Assembly: GCA_014946745.1 (NCBI GenBank)
Contig: JADCRD010000003.1
Span: 620,001-684,000 of the forward strand
Direction: 5' to 3'
Length of the DNA: 64,000 nt
From: Lysobacterales bacterium
GTDB lineage: Bacteria; Pseudomonadota; Gammaproteobacteria; Xanthomonadales; Xanthomonadaceae
The notes under the pieces are model-generated. The model ran no database searches. It saw only the letters and a program-made list of their open reading frames with translations, and was not told the origin of the DNA. The position numbers and the translations under genes were made by a program. The first letter of the stretch is position 1; every line of letters starts with the position of its first letter. Shown piece by piece: positions 53,114 to 62,781 of this stretch.

Positions 53114-56032
53114 ATGAAGAAGACGAAGGTACCGGCGCGCCACCCGCTCGCCCTGGCCTTGGGGGTCGTCCTTGCTGCGTCGCTGGTCCAGCCCGTGCTG
53201 GCCCAGGAAGAGAGCGAGCAGGAGTCGGCCGAACAGCAAGACGGCGAAGAAGGTGATGAGGCTACTCTTGACCGAATCCAGGTCACGGGCTCCTTGATCG
53301 GCCGCCTTGGCTTCAACTCCATTTCTCCGGTGCAGGTCATCACTGCCGACACCAGCATCAACGCCGGCAAGCTCGACACCGCTTCGATCCTGCAGACGTC
53401 GAACGTCGCCGCCGGCTCGACCCAGATCAGCAACCAGTTCTCGGGCTTCGTGGTCGAGGGTGGTAACGGCGTACAGACCCTGTCGCTGCGTGGCCTTGGC
53501 GCCAATCGCACCCTGGTCCTCCTGGACGGCCGCCGTCCGGGCCCCGCCGGCACCCGCGGCCAGGTCGGTGCCTTCGATCTGAACGTCATTCCCAGCGTCA
53601 TCCTGCAGCGCGTTGAGCTTCTCAAGGACGGTGCAGGCTCGATCTACGGTTCAGACGCCGTCGCCGGTGTGGCCAACCTGATCACCCGCAAGTCGGTCGA
53701 TCGCCCTGAGCTGCTCGTTGACACCAACCTGCCGGAAGAGTCGGGCGGCTCGCGCTTCAACATTTCCGGTGCCACCGGCTGGAACTTCGAGAGCGGCAGC
53801 ATCGTTGCCGCGTTCCAGTACTACAAGCAGGAACCGCTGCTCCGCGGCGACCGCGACTTCTTCCGCTGCAACGACGATCTGGTGCGTGATGCCAACGGCG
53901 CGCTCCTGCCGTTTGAAGATCGCTCCACCACCCGCGGCACCGCGAACGAGGGCTGCATCAACTTCGGCATCTACAACGCCGTTGACGATCTGGGCCTGCC
54001 GGCGGGTCTGCGTCGCTACGGCCCGTCGCCGGACGGCGTGAGTACCGGTCCGATCCCCGGCTACCGCATCGTGCGTAACGCCAACGCCGTGCCGGCGTCC
54101 GGCACCCCGGCGTTCTACGAGCAGCCGGCCTATGCCGAGTTCAACAATGCTGGCCACATCTTCGCCGGGCAGGAGCGTCAGAGCCTGTTCTTCTCGGGCG
54201 ACTTCACCTTCGGCGATATCGGTTGGAACGGCCAGTTCCTGTACACCGGCCGTGACACCACTTCGCGCGGCTTCCGCCAGTTCTTCCCGGTGGTGGACGG
54301 CCGCCCGGCCGGCTTCCGCGGCCAGGCGAACACCGGCAACGTGCAGATCATCATGCCGTTCCGGTCTGACGCGAACATCAACGTTGACTACCTGTACGCC
54401 TCGTCGTCCTTCAACGGCGGCTTCGGCGCGGATACCAGCTGGTCCTGGCGCTTCGACACCACCTTCTCGCGCTCGGACGGTGACTACACCGTGCTCAGCA
54501 TCGCCCGCGACCTGACGGGTGATCGCGTCAACAGCCCCGATCGCAACGGTGGCGGCGCTCCGATCAACTACTTCGACCCGCGCATTCTGAGCGGCGCGGC
54601 CATGGGTTCTCTGGTCGACGCGATCGGTGTGACCCATACGGGCAACACGATCTACGACCAGCTCGTTGCCAACGCCGTGGCTTCCGGTGATCTGTTCGAA
54701 ACCCCGGCCGGCTACGCCGCAGCCGCGATCGGCACCGAGTTCCGCCGCATCGAGATCAACGACACCCCGAGCGACATCGAGCGCACGGGCGGTCTGTGGG
54801 GCCAGAGCTCGGCGACCGGCACCAAGGGCTCTGACTACATCTCCGAACTGTTCGGTGAGGTCGAAGTGCCGCTGCTGGCCGGCCTTCCGGGCATCGAAGA
54901 GCTGACCGTCAACGCCTCGTCCCGCTTCTTCAAGTACGACAGCGTGGCCGACTCCGATCTCGTGTGGAAGATCGGCATGGGCTGGCAGGTGATTCCGTCG
55001 CTGCGCGTGCGCGCCACCAACGGCACCTCCTACCGCGCGCCGGGCCTGTACGAGCTGTACCTGGGCGACCAGACCGGCTTCGTCGGCCAGACCGGCATTG
55101 ACCCCTGCGTCAACTGGGGTGTCGACGCCACCGATCCGCGCGTGCGGGCCAACTGCGCTGCCGCCGGCATCCCGCAGGATTACGACGGTGTTGGCTCCTC
55201 GGCGACGGTCATCAGCGGCGGCGGCTTCGGTGTGCTCGATCCCGAGACCTCCAAGTCCACCAGCGTGGGCCTCGTGTTCACCCCTGAGTTCGCCAACCTG
55301 AGTGCCTCGATCGACTACTTCGAGATCCAGGTCAACGACCAGATCACCCAGCTGGGCGCTGCCGCCATCGTCGGCGGCTGCTACTTCGGCGACGTGTTCC
55401 CGAATTCCTTCTGCGATCTGTTCACCCGCAACGCGGCCAACGCGCCGGTCGGTGCTTACAACATCAGCGAAGTGCGCGACTCCTATCTGAACATCAACAA
55501 GCAGCTGGTCCGCGGCTATGACCTGAACCTGCGTTGGGATCAGGAGTTCGGCTTCGGCAGCCTGGAAGTTGAAAGCCAGTTCACCTACACCATGGAAGAC
55601 GTCGAGCTGCTGTTCGACTCGGCCGAGGAAAGCGGCTTCGTCAACGAAGACCAGAACGGCCTGGTCACCCGTCCGAAGCTGGTGGGTAACCTGCGCACCG
55701 CCCTTAACCGCGGTGACTGGACGTACACCTGGACGATGGACTACGTCGACGGCACTCAGAACTTCACCGTTGCTCCGACCGGCTTGTTCCGCGGAACTCC
55801 CAACGCGGTGTTCGATCGGGATGCCGAGTCGCGTCTGTACCACGGTCTGTCCGTGCGTTACCAGGCCGACAAGTGGAGCACGGTCGTGGGCGTGACCAAC
55901 GTCCTCGACAAGGAGCCGCCGACCATGTCCAACGGTGGTGGATCGACCCGCTACGGCACGATCCCGGCCTTCGCCACGCAGTACGACTGGTACGGCCGTT
56001 CGCTGTTCGCGCGTTTCGCCTACGAGTTCTGA
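53114..56032 (+). CDS. TonB-dependent outer-membrane receptor
   Basis: 972 residues. There is a signal peptide (LALALGVVLAASLVQPVLAQ) and an acidic linker, then a plug domain (DRIQVTGSLIGRLG, VQTLSLRGLGANRTLVLLDGRR, ILQRVELLKDGAGSIYGSDAVAGVANLITRK) and a 22-strand barrel ending in aromatic F (SLFARFAYEF). It belongs to the large oar/peptide- or carbohydrate-type receptors common in Xanthomonadaceae. Codon use is strongly biased, suggesting high expression. The ATG at 53114 gives the leader. It is followed by an intrinsic terminator and a secreted S9 peptidase, which suggests peptide uptake; the substrate is inferred only. Confidence 0.93.
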   Translation: MKKTKVPARHPLALALGVVLAASLVQPVLAQEESEQESAEQQDGEEGDEATLDRIQVTGSLIGRLGFNSISPVQVITADTSINAGKLDTASILQTSNVAAGSTQISNQFSGFVVEGGNGVQTLSLRGLGANRTLVLLDGRRPGPAGTRGQVGAFDLNVIPSVILQRVELLKDGAGSIYGSDAVAGVANLITRKSVDRPELLVDTNLPEESGGSRFNISGATGWNFESGSIVAAFQYYKQEPLLRGDRDFFRCNDDLVRDANGALLPFEDRSTTRGTANEGCINFGIYNAVDDLGLPAGLRRYGPSPDGVSTGPIPGYRIVRNANAVPASGTPAFYEQPAYAEFNNAGHIFAGQERQSLFFSGDFTFGDIGWNGQFLYTGRDTTSRGFRQFFPVVDGRPAGFRGQANTGNVQIIMPFRSDANINVDYLYASSSFNGGFGADTSWSWRFDTTFSRSDGDYTVLSIARDLTGDRVNSPDRNGGGAPINYFDPRILSGAAMGSLVDAIGVTHTGNTIYDQLVANAVASGDLFETPAGYAAAAIGTEFRRIEINDTPSDIERTGGLWGQSSATGTKGSDYISELFGEVEVPLLAGLPGIEELTVNASSRFFKYDSVADSDLVWKIGMGWQVIPSLRVRATNGTSYRAPGLYELYLGDQTGFVGQTGIDPCVNWGVDATDPRVRANCAAAGIPQDYDGVGSSATVISGGGFGVLDPETSKSTSVGLVFTPEFANLSASIDYFEIQVNDQITQLGAAAIVGGCYFGDVFPNSFCDLFTRNAANAPVGAYNISEVRDSYLNINKQLVRGYDLNLRWDQEFGFGSLEVESQFTYTMEDVELLFDSAEESGFVNEDQNGLVTRPKLVGNLRTALNRGDWTYTWTMDYVDGTQNFTVAPTGLFRGTPNAVFDRDAESRLYHGLSVRYQADKWSTVVGVTNVLDKEPPTMSNGGGSTRYGTIPAFATQYDWYGRSLFARFAYEF

Positions 56033-56050
56033 GTGGGCTGAAGGGCAAGT

Positions 56051-56084
56051 CCGACGGCCGGGATCTCCCGGCCGTCGGCATTTT
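56051..56084 (+). terminator. intrinsic terminator after the TonB receptor gene
   Basis: Perfect 12-bp stem CCGACGGCCGGG / CCCGGCCGTCGG with ATCT loop, followed by CATTTT. A textbook rho-independent terminator 18 bp past the stop. Confidence 0.9.
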
Positions 56085-56295
56085 CGGGGCACGCAAGTCG
56101 CTTCCCAACGGCCTCAACAGACCCTTGACATCGAGCGGCGCGTGATTCGCGGTGCGTGGCGCCTTGCGCTGTCACGAACGATGCGCGGGAGCATCGGGTT
56201 GCGGGTCGGATGTGGGTGATCCACGCTTCACGACATCAGCAGTTGGGGCGCGCCGCGCGCGCGGGTACCAGACCATGTTCATCAGGAGCACGTAC

Positions 56296-58314
<2,019 letters not shown>

Positions 58315-58340
58315 AGCGCCCCCGTCACGCGAGACCCCCC

Positions 58341-58370
58341 CAAACGGCCGCCCGCGAGGGCGGCCGTTTG
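58341..58370 (+). terminator. intrinsic terminator after the S9 peptidase gene
   Basis: Perfect 13-bp stem CAAACGGCCGCCC / GGGCGGCCGTTTG with a GCGA loop, followed by TGTTG, 27 bp past the stop. Confidence 0.85.
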
Positions 58371-58469
58371 TGTTGATGCAGTCCAGACCAGGTTCAAGGG
58401 TCTTGGCGACCGCGGTCTGGCGCCATTCCTCGCACGCCGCTCCTCAATCGCGTTCCTCGGGCGCGGTGG

Positions 58470-58692
58470 TGGCAGAGAACCACCGCGCGCGTTGAGCCCG
58501 GCAAGCGTTGGCAGAATGCCACCGCCGGGAGCTTGAACGGCACGTTCCGCGACGAGTTTCTGAGCTATGGAGTGGCTCTGTAGCCGGGCCGAGGCGCGTG
58601 TGATCATCGAGAGCTGGCGCTGCCACCCCAACGAGGATCGCCCTAACTCGAGTCTCGGGTACCGCACCCCGAAGCAGTTCAAGGACGAACAG
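58470..58692 (+). pseudogene. IS3-family transposase OrfB remnant, frameshifted
   Basis: Only the C-terminal end of an OrfB/InsF-type transposase is left. In one frame (58491-58565) it reads VEPGKRWQNATAGSLNGTFRDEFLS. It then continues in another frame from about 58570 as EWLCSRAEARVIIESWRCHPNEDRPNSSLGYRTPKQF, the usual EW-R-RAEA-IIE-WR-HYNE-RPHSSLGYLTP-EF ending of the IS407/IS511 group. A frameshift joins the two parts and the DDE N-terminal half is missing, so it is dead. The 573-bp gap 58315-58887 contains this relic and the preceding terminator. Confidence 0.85.
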
Positions 58693-58887
58693 AAGCGGAA
58701 GAGCGAAGCATCAACCCACCGATTTCTCCGCAAACGGATCCGCGTAAAGGAAGGTACTGCGCGCCTAGCGCAATCGCTGCGCCGGGTTGTGATTCCCGTG
58801 GTCGTGCGAACTTCGCTCGATGCGCCGGACCACGTGGTTGCGGGGGAGCCACTGGTGGCCCCTCGGGACACCGAAGGTCGACAGCGC

Positions 58888-59286
58888 ATGATGCAGTCGA
58901 TCTACAACGCGCTGGCGGCAGAAGTGGAAAAGGACCCCGTGCCTTGGGAGTTCGCTTTCTGTCTGCATCGATGGATGGTGGCGGACGCTGCCCCAGGGTT
59001 TCCGCTAGAGCGCGGTCTTGATGAAGATGCCCCGATGGCACTGCTGCCACAGCACGTCACCTTGTTTGAGCGCGACCGACATCAGTACTGGGTGCACGTG
59101 GGTTCGCAGATGGCCTATCGGCTTCCCGACTGGGCCTATGGGCTTCATGGTCGGTTGCGCGAAGGCCCAAAGACTGCGCGCGCCCTGAGCCATGAATACA
59201 GCGCGATGGGCATAGACGCATCGGATCTCGGCAGGCTGCTCGAATCGCTCGTACAACGCCGTCTGCTGGCAGTTGCTGGACCCTAG
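58888..59286 (+). CDS. hypothetical protein with PqqD-like winged-helix end
   Basis: 132 residues from the ATG at 58888; the frame is open upstream into the IS relic (to 58567), so the true N-terminus may have been lost or changed by the insertion. The last ~75 residues (VTLFERDRHQYWVHVGSQMAYRLPDWAYGLHGRLREGPKTARALSHEY ... LGRLLESLVQRRLLAV) have the strand-strand-helix layout of the PqqD/RRE-like domain found at the N-terminus of RiPP-associated M50 peptidases. It is followed after 3 bp by an M50 peptidase gene. The N-terminal ~55 residues match nothing I know. Role: possibly peptide recognition for the M50 partner. Confidence 0.6.
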   Translation: MMQSIYNALAAEVEKDPVPWEFAFCLHRWMVADAAPGFPLERGLDEDAPMALLPQHVTLFERDRHQYWVHVGSQMAYRLPDWAYGLHGRLREGPKTARALSHEYSAMGIDASDLGRLLESLVQRRLLAVAGP

Positions 59287-59289
59287 ACC

Positions 59290-60672
59290 TTGGCTGATTC
59301 TTCCATCTCTGCGAATGAAGCAACCCATTGGGTTCTTAATGGTGAGCTTTGCATTTTGCCGTTCGAGGGGGATGGCGGCGAACGTTGGCTGCTGGAACTT
59401 GACGATGTCAAGGGCAAGACCCAGCGCGTGGTGGTGACGGATCGCGTGAAGCGAGCGCTGATGCAGTTTCGTATTCCGAGCACCTTTGCTGAAGTCACCG
59501 ATGCGCTCTGCCGAGAGGGCTGGGATGGAGAGGCGCTTGAGTCGCTGAAGTCGGTCCTGGAGAAGGACTGTCTGCGCAGGCATCTGTTGGTGAGGGAGAA
59601 CGTTGGGGCAACCAGCGCACCACTCCAAATCGAACGCCCGGGTTACATGACGGCGTTGCTCAGACTGCTTTCGCCGCGCTCGGTCAATCCACTCGCGCGC
59701 TGCCTTTCCCCTGGGTTCTCGCGGCCCGGAATTCTGCTTGGTAGTTGCGCCGCCCTGCTGGGGTTTGCCTTGCTGCTGTCGGAGCTTCAGTCGTCGCGAA
59801 CCTATGCGTCACCGACCTCGGTCGAGCTGCTGCTAGGGGTTTTGCTCGGGCTGTTCGTTCTGCTAGTGCATGAGCTCGGACACGCGGCAGCCGCCTGGCG
59901 GTGTGGAGCTCGCCACGTCAGCATCGGTGTTGGCTGGTATGTGCTGTTTCCCGTCGCCTGGGCCGAGCTGTCGGAGTGCTGGCGTCTGCCTGCCCGCCAG
60001 CGGGCGCTCATCGATATCGCGGGCGTCTTTCTGCAGGCGCAGCTTGTCCTAGCGTTCATGCTCGTTTATCTGGCGACGAGCCATGCACTCCTGTTGGCGA
60101 GCGCAGCAGCCGCCAGCGCCTCGATTCTCTGGAATCTGAACCCCCTGCTGCGGATGGACGGCTACTGGCTGTTGAGTGATCTTCTCGGGCGCAGCAATCT
60201 TCGGCGCGATGGGCGCGAGACCATGGCTGCCCTCTGGCAGCGGCTGAGATCAGCGAGCGTCGTCAAACCATCTCGGGCTCATCCGAGAGGCCTCACTCCG
60301 GGCTTGCTTCCGTTGCTTGCGGTTTATGGCCTGGCATGTGCCGGGGCGTTCGCGGTGGTGCTGGTACTCGCGGGTATCCAACTTTGGCAGGGCGTTCTAC
60401 AGGAACTGCCCGCGCGTCTGGAAGCGGTTGCGGACCTCACTCTGGCCGAGATCAGTTGGGCAGATGCCATTGTTCTGGTTGGCGCACTGATGTGGAAGAG
60501 CCTGCTGCTGTTCATGCTCGCCCGCTTTCTGCTCGGTCTCGCCGTGCGCCTGTTTCGCCGCACCCGCACCCGCACCCGCACCCGCACCCGCACCCGCACC
60601 CGCACCACACGGAGAGCGGACTCACGGGTCTCGTCGCCGGTCACAGCAGGTGTGCCCCCCGAAGCCCGGTGA
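59290..60672 (+). CDS. M50 membrane metallopeptidase with PqqD-like N-terminal domain
   Basis: 460 residues, TTG start 3 bp after the previous gene. The N-terminal ~100 residues (HWVLNGELCILPFEGDGGERWLLELDD ... FAEVTDALCREGWDGEALESLKSVLEKDCLRRHLLV) are PqqD/winged-helix-like. Transmembrane helices begin near residue 147. The zinc site is H194-E-L-G-H198 plus D290 in LNPLLRMDGYWLLSDLL, the site-2-protease hallmark also found in peptide-export M50 proteins. A (CGCACC)8 microsatellite encodes a C-terminal RT repeat. AT-richer codons than neighbours suggest transfer. No HlyD, ABC or precursor gene is adjacent; a role in RiPP or peptide maturation is inferred. Confidence 0.82.
   Translation: MADSSISANEATHWVLNGELCILPFEGDGGERWLLELDDVKGKTQRVVVTDRVKRALMQFRIPSTFAEVTDALCREGWDGEALESLKSVLEKDCLRRHLLVRENVGATSAPLQIERPGYMTALLRLLSPRSVNPLARCLSPGFSRPGILLGSCAALLGFALLLSELQSSRTYASPTSVELLLGVLLGLFVLLVHELGHAAAAWRCGARHVSIGVGWYVLFPVAWAELSECWRLPARQRALIDIAGVFLQAQLVLAFMLVYLATSHALLLASAAAASASILWNLNPLLRMDGYWLLSDLLGRSNLRRDGRETMAALWQRLRSASVVKPSRAHPRGLTPGLLPLLAVYGLACAGAFAVVLVLAGIQLWQGVLQELPARLEAVADLTLAEISWADAIVLVGALMWKSLLLFMLARFLLGLAVRLFRRTRTRTRTRTRTRTRTTRRADSRVSSPVTAGVPPEAR
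60559..60606 (+). repeat. (CGCACC)8 hexanucleotide microsatellite in the M50 gene
   Basis: Eight perfect CGCACC units coding for alternating Arg-Thr in the cytosolic C-terminal tail of the M50 peptidase. Being a hexamer, changes in copy number would lengthen or shorten the tail without a frameshift. Confidence 0.95.
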
Positions 60673-60739
60673 GCGTGTGCCTTCCCGATCGGGACGATGT
60701 CCGCAATGGCCGGTGTGCAAGGAGCATTGGAACCGGGAT

Positions 60740-61957
60740 TCAGTGCAGGGTCCTCAGCACGAGACAGGCATTCGTTCCCCCAAACCCAAAGCTGTTCGAC
60801 AGCACCGTCCGCAGCGAGGCCTCACGGCTCGCCCGCAGCAGCGGTGCATCGCCCACGCCTGGGTCGGGTGTTTCCACGTTCGCCGAGCCGGCCATGAAGC
60901 CGCCCTCCAGCATGGCGAGACAGTAGATCGCTTCGTGCACACCGGCGGCGCCCAGCGAATGCCCCGACAGTGACTTGGTCGAGGAGAACGGCGGCATGGC
61001 TTCACCAAACACTTCGCGCAGGGCGCGCAGCTCGATGAGGTCGCCGAGTGGTGTCGAGGTGCCGTGGGTGTTGATGTAGTCGATCGGCTGATCCAGCCCG
61101 GCAATCGCCTGGCGCATGCAGGCGACCGCGCCTTCGCCCGAGGGCGCGACCATGTCGGCGCCGTCCGAGGTCGCGCCATAGCCGACGATCTCGGCGAGGA
61201 TGCGCGCGCCGCGTGCCTCAGCGTGCTCCAGAGCTTCCAGCACCAGCGCTCCGCCGCCACCGGCGATGACAAAGCCGTCGCGGTCGGCGTCATAGGCGCG
61301 CGAAGCGGTTTCGGGCGTGTCGTTGCGCTGGGTCGACAGCGCGCCCATGCCGTCGAACAGGCTGGCCATGCCCCAAGAGTTCTCCTCGCCGCCGCCGGCG
61401 AACATCATGTCCTGCAGGCCCCAGGCGATCTGCTGGGCAGCCGCGCCGATGCAGTGGGCCGAGGTCGCGCAGGCCGAGCTGATCGAGTAGTTGATGCCGC
61501 GCACTTTGAAGCGCGTCGCCAGGCAGGCCGACACCGTCGAGGCCATGGTGCGGGTGACCTGGTAGGGCCCGATGCGACGTACGCCCTTGCTGCGCAGCGT
61601 ATCGGCGGCTTCGATCTGGTGCGCCGGCGAACCGCCACCCGAGCCCATGATCAGGCCGGTGCGCGCATGACTGACCTGCTCCGGCTTGAGGCCTGCCATC
61701 GCGATGGCATCTTCCAGCGCCACGCAGGCATAGGCGGCCGCGTCGCCCATGAAGCGGCGATCGCGGCGGTCGATGCGCGCTTCCAGATCGATGTCCGGCA
61801 CCCCGGCAACCTGGCTGCGCAGGCCCGCTTCCACGAACGCCTCGCAGCGGCGGATGCCGGAGCGACCGTCGCGCAGCGCGAGGCTGACGCTGGCCAGATC
61901 GTTGCCCAGGCAGCTGACGATGCCGGCCCCGGTGATGACTACCCTGCGCGGAAACAT
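60740..61957 (-). CDS. fabB: beta-ketoacyl-ACP synthase I
   Basis: 405 residues. It elongates unsaturated acyl-ACPs. The active-site cysteine is C163 ([14 protein letters not shown]), with H298 ([11 protein letters not shown]), K328 and H333 ([16 protein letters not shown]) completing the CHH triad; it ends [15 protein letters not shown]. The start is ATG 61957, overlapping the fabA TGA by one base; the longer frame upstream is antisense-type read-through of fabA. fabA and fabB form a translationally coupled operon as in Pseudomonas. Confidence 0.97.
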   Translation of the reverse strand: MFPRRVVITGAGIVSCLGNDLASVSLALRDGRSGIRRCEAFVEAGLRSQVAGVPDIDLEARIDRRDRRFMGDAAAYACVALEDAIAMAGLKPEQVSHARTGLIMGSGGGSPAHQIEAADTLRSKGVRRIGPYQVTRTMASTVSACLATRFKVRGINYSISSACATSAHCIGAAAQQIAWGLQDMMFAGGGEENSWGMASLFDGMGALSTQRNDTPETASRAYDADRDGFVIAGGGGALVLEALEHAEARGARILAEIVGYGATSDGADMVAPSGEGAVACMRQAIAGLDQPIDYINTHGTSTPLGDLIELRALREVFGEAMPPFSSTKSLSGHSLGAAGVHEAIYCLAMLEGGFMAGSANVETPDPGVGDAPLLRASREASLRTVLSNSFGFGGTNACLVLRTLH

Positions 61958-62466
61958 CAGAAGCCCGAGGTGTCGGTGAACAGCCCGACGCGCAGCTCGC
62001 TGGCCGTGTAGATCTCGCGCCCGTCCACCCACATGCGGGCATCGGCCACGACCATGTTGAGCCTGCGGCGAATCACCCGCTTCACGTCGATCAGATAGCG
62101 CACGAGCTTGGCCGTCGGCAGCACCTGGCCGGAGAAGCGGACCTCGCCGACGCCGAGTGCGCGACCGCGCCCCGGCAAGCCTTGCCAGGTCAGGAAGAAC
62201 CCGGCCAGCTGCCACATGGCGTCGAGCCCCAGGCAGCCCGGCATCACCGGGTCGCCGCGGAAGTGGCTGGCAAAGAACCACAGGTCCGGGCGGATATCGA
62301 GCTCCGCTTCGACTTCACCCTGGCCGTGCAGCCCGCCCTCGGCGGCGATGCGGGTGATGCGGTCGAACATCAGCATGGGCGGCAGCGGCAGGCGCGCCTG
62401 GCTGCCTTCGAACAGACGGCCTTCGCCCGAGGCAATCAGCTGGTCGCGATCGAAAGTGTCGAACAT
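61957..62466 (-). CDS. fabA: 3-hydroxydecanoyl-ACP dehydratase/isomerase
   Basis: 169 residues. It makes trans-2 and cis-3-decenoyl-ACP, the branch point to unsaturated fatty acids. Catalytic H68 ([18 protein letters not shown]) and D82 ([10 protein letters not shown]) are present, and the end [21 protein letters not shown] matches the E. coli protein closely. The ATG at 62466 matches the usual N-terminus better than the in-frame TTG at 62481. It is coupled to fabB. Confidence 0.97.
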   Translation of the reverse strand: MFDTFDRDQLIASGEGRLFEGSQARLPLPPMLMFDRITRIAAEGGLHGQGEVEAELDIRPDLWFFASHFRGDPVMPGCLGLDAMWQLAGFFLTWQGLPGRGRALGVGEVRFSGQVLPTAKLVRYLIDVKRVIRRRLNMVVADARMWVDGREIYTASELRVGLFTDTSGF

Positions 62467-62510
62467 GTGTTCCGGTTCCAAAAGGCTGCCAGCCGGCAGC
62501 AGGGGCTGGA

Positions 62511-62539
62511 ATTATCCCTGAAAACGGAACAACTGTTCA
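62511..62539 (-). promoter_or_regulatory. putative fabAB promoter overlapped by GAACA-AC-TGTTC palindrome
   Basis: On the minus strand TGAACA (-35) and GATAAT (-10) lie 17 bp apart, about 45 bp before the fabA start. The palindrome GAACAACTGTTC (62527-62538) overlaps the -35. It resembles the TGAAC-type operators of the DesT/FabR TetR regulators of unsaturated fatty acid genes; this is a visual resemblance only. The rest of the 315-bp divergent gap (62467-62781) has no gene. Confidence 0.45.
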
Positions 62540-62781
62540 CTGAGTTGCGGGCGGCGCGCCTGGGCGGGGCCTTGGCCTGCCGCCGCGTTACCAGAACAGC
62601 CGTCGCCGTCGCCAGGGCACCGACAGCGGGCGCAGCTTTCTGAAGGTCTTCCTGGGTTTTCGGCGCAGAGCGCGCGGTTCGAAGGAGTCCCTGCAGCATT
62701 TCCGTCGTAGCAGTGTCACCGACCTGCCACGGGCGGCGCGTACACAGGCGGGCTTTCCACCTGTCCCGTTCGAGGCTCCCC

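Noticed and set aside
53651-56092. 813-codon open frame antisense to the TonB receptor
   Set aside because: Mirror of a highly expressed gene with strong codon bias; sequence has no recognisable domain or leader.
60559-60606. Phase-variable on/off switch from the CGCACC repeat
   Set aside because: The unit is six bases, so changes in copy number keep the reading frame; only tail length would vary.
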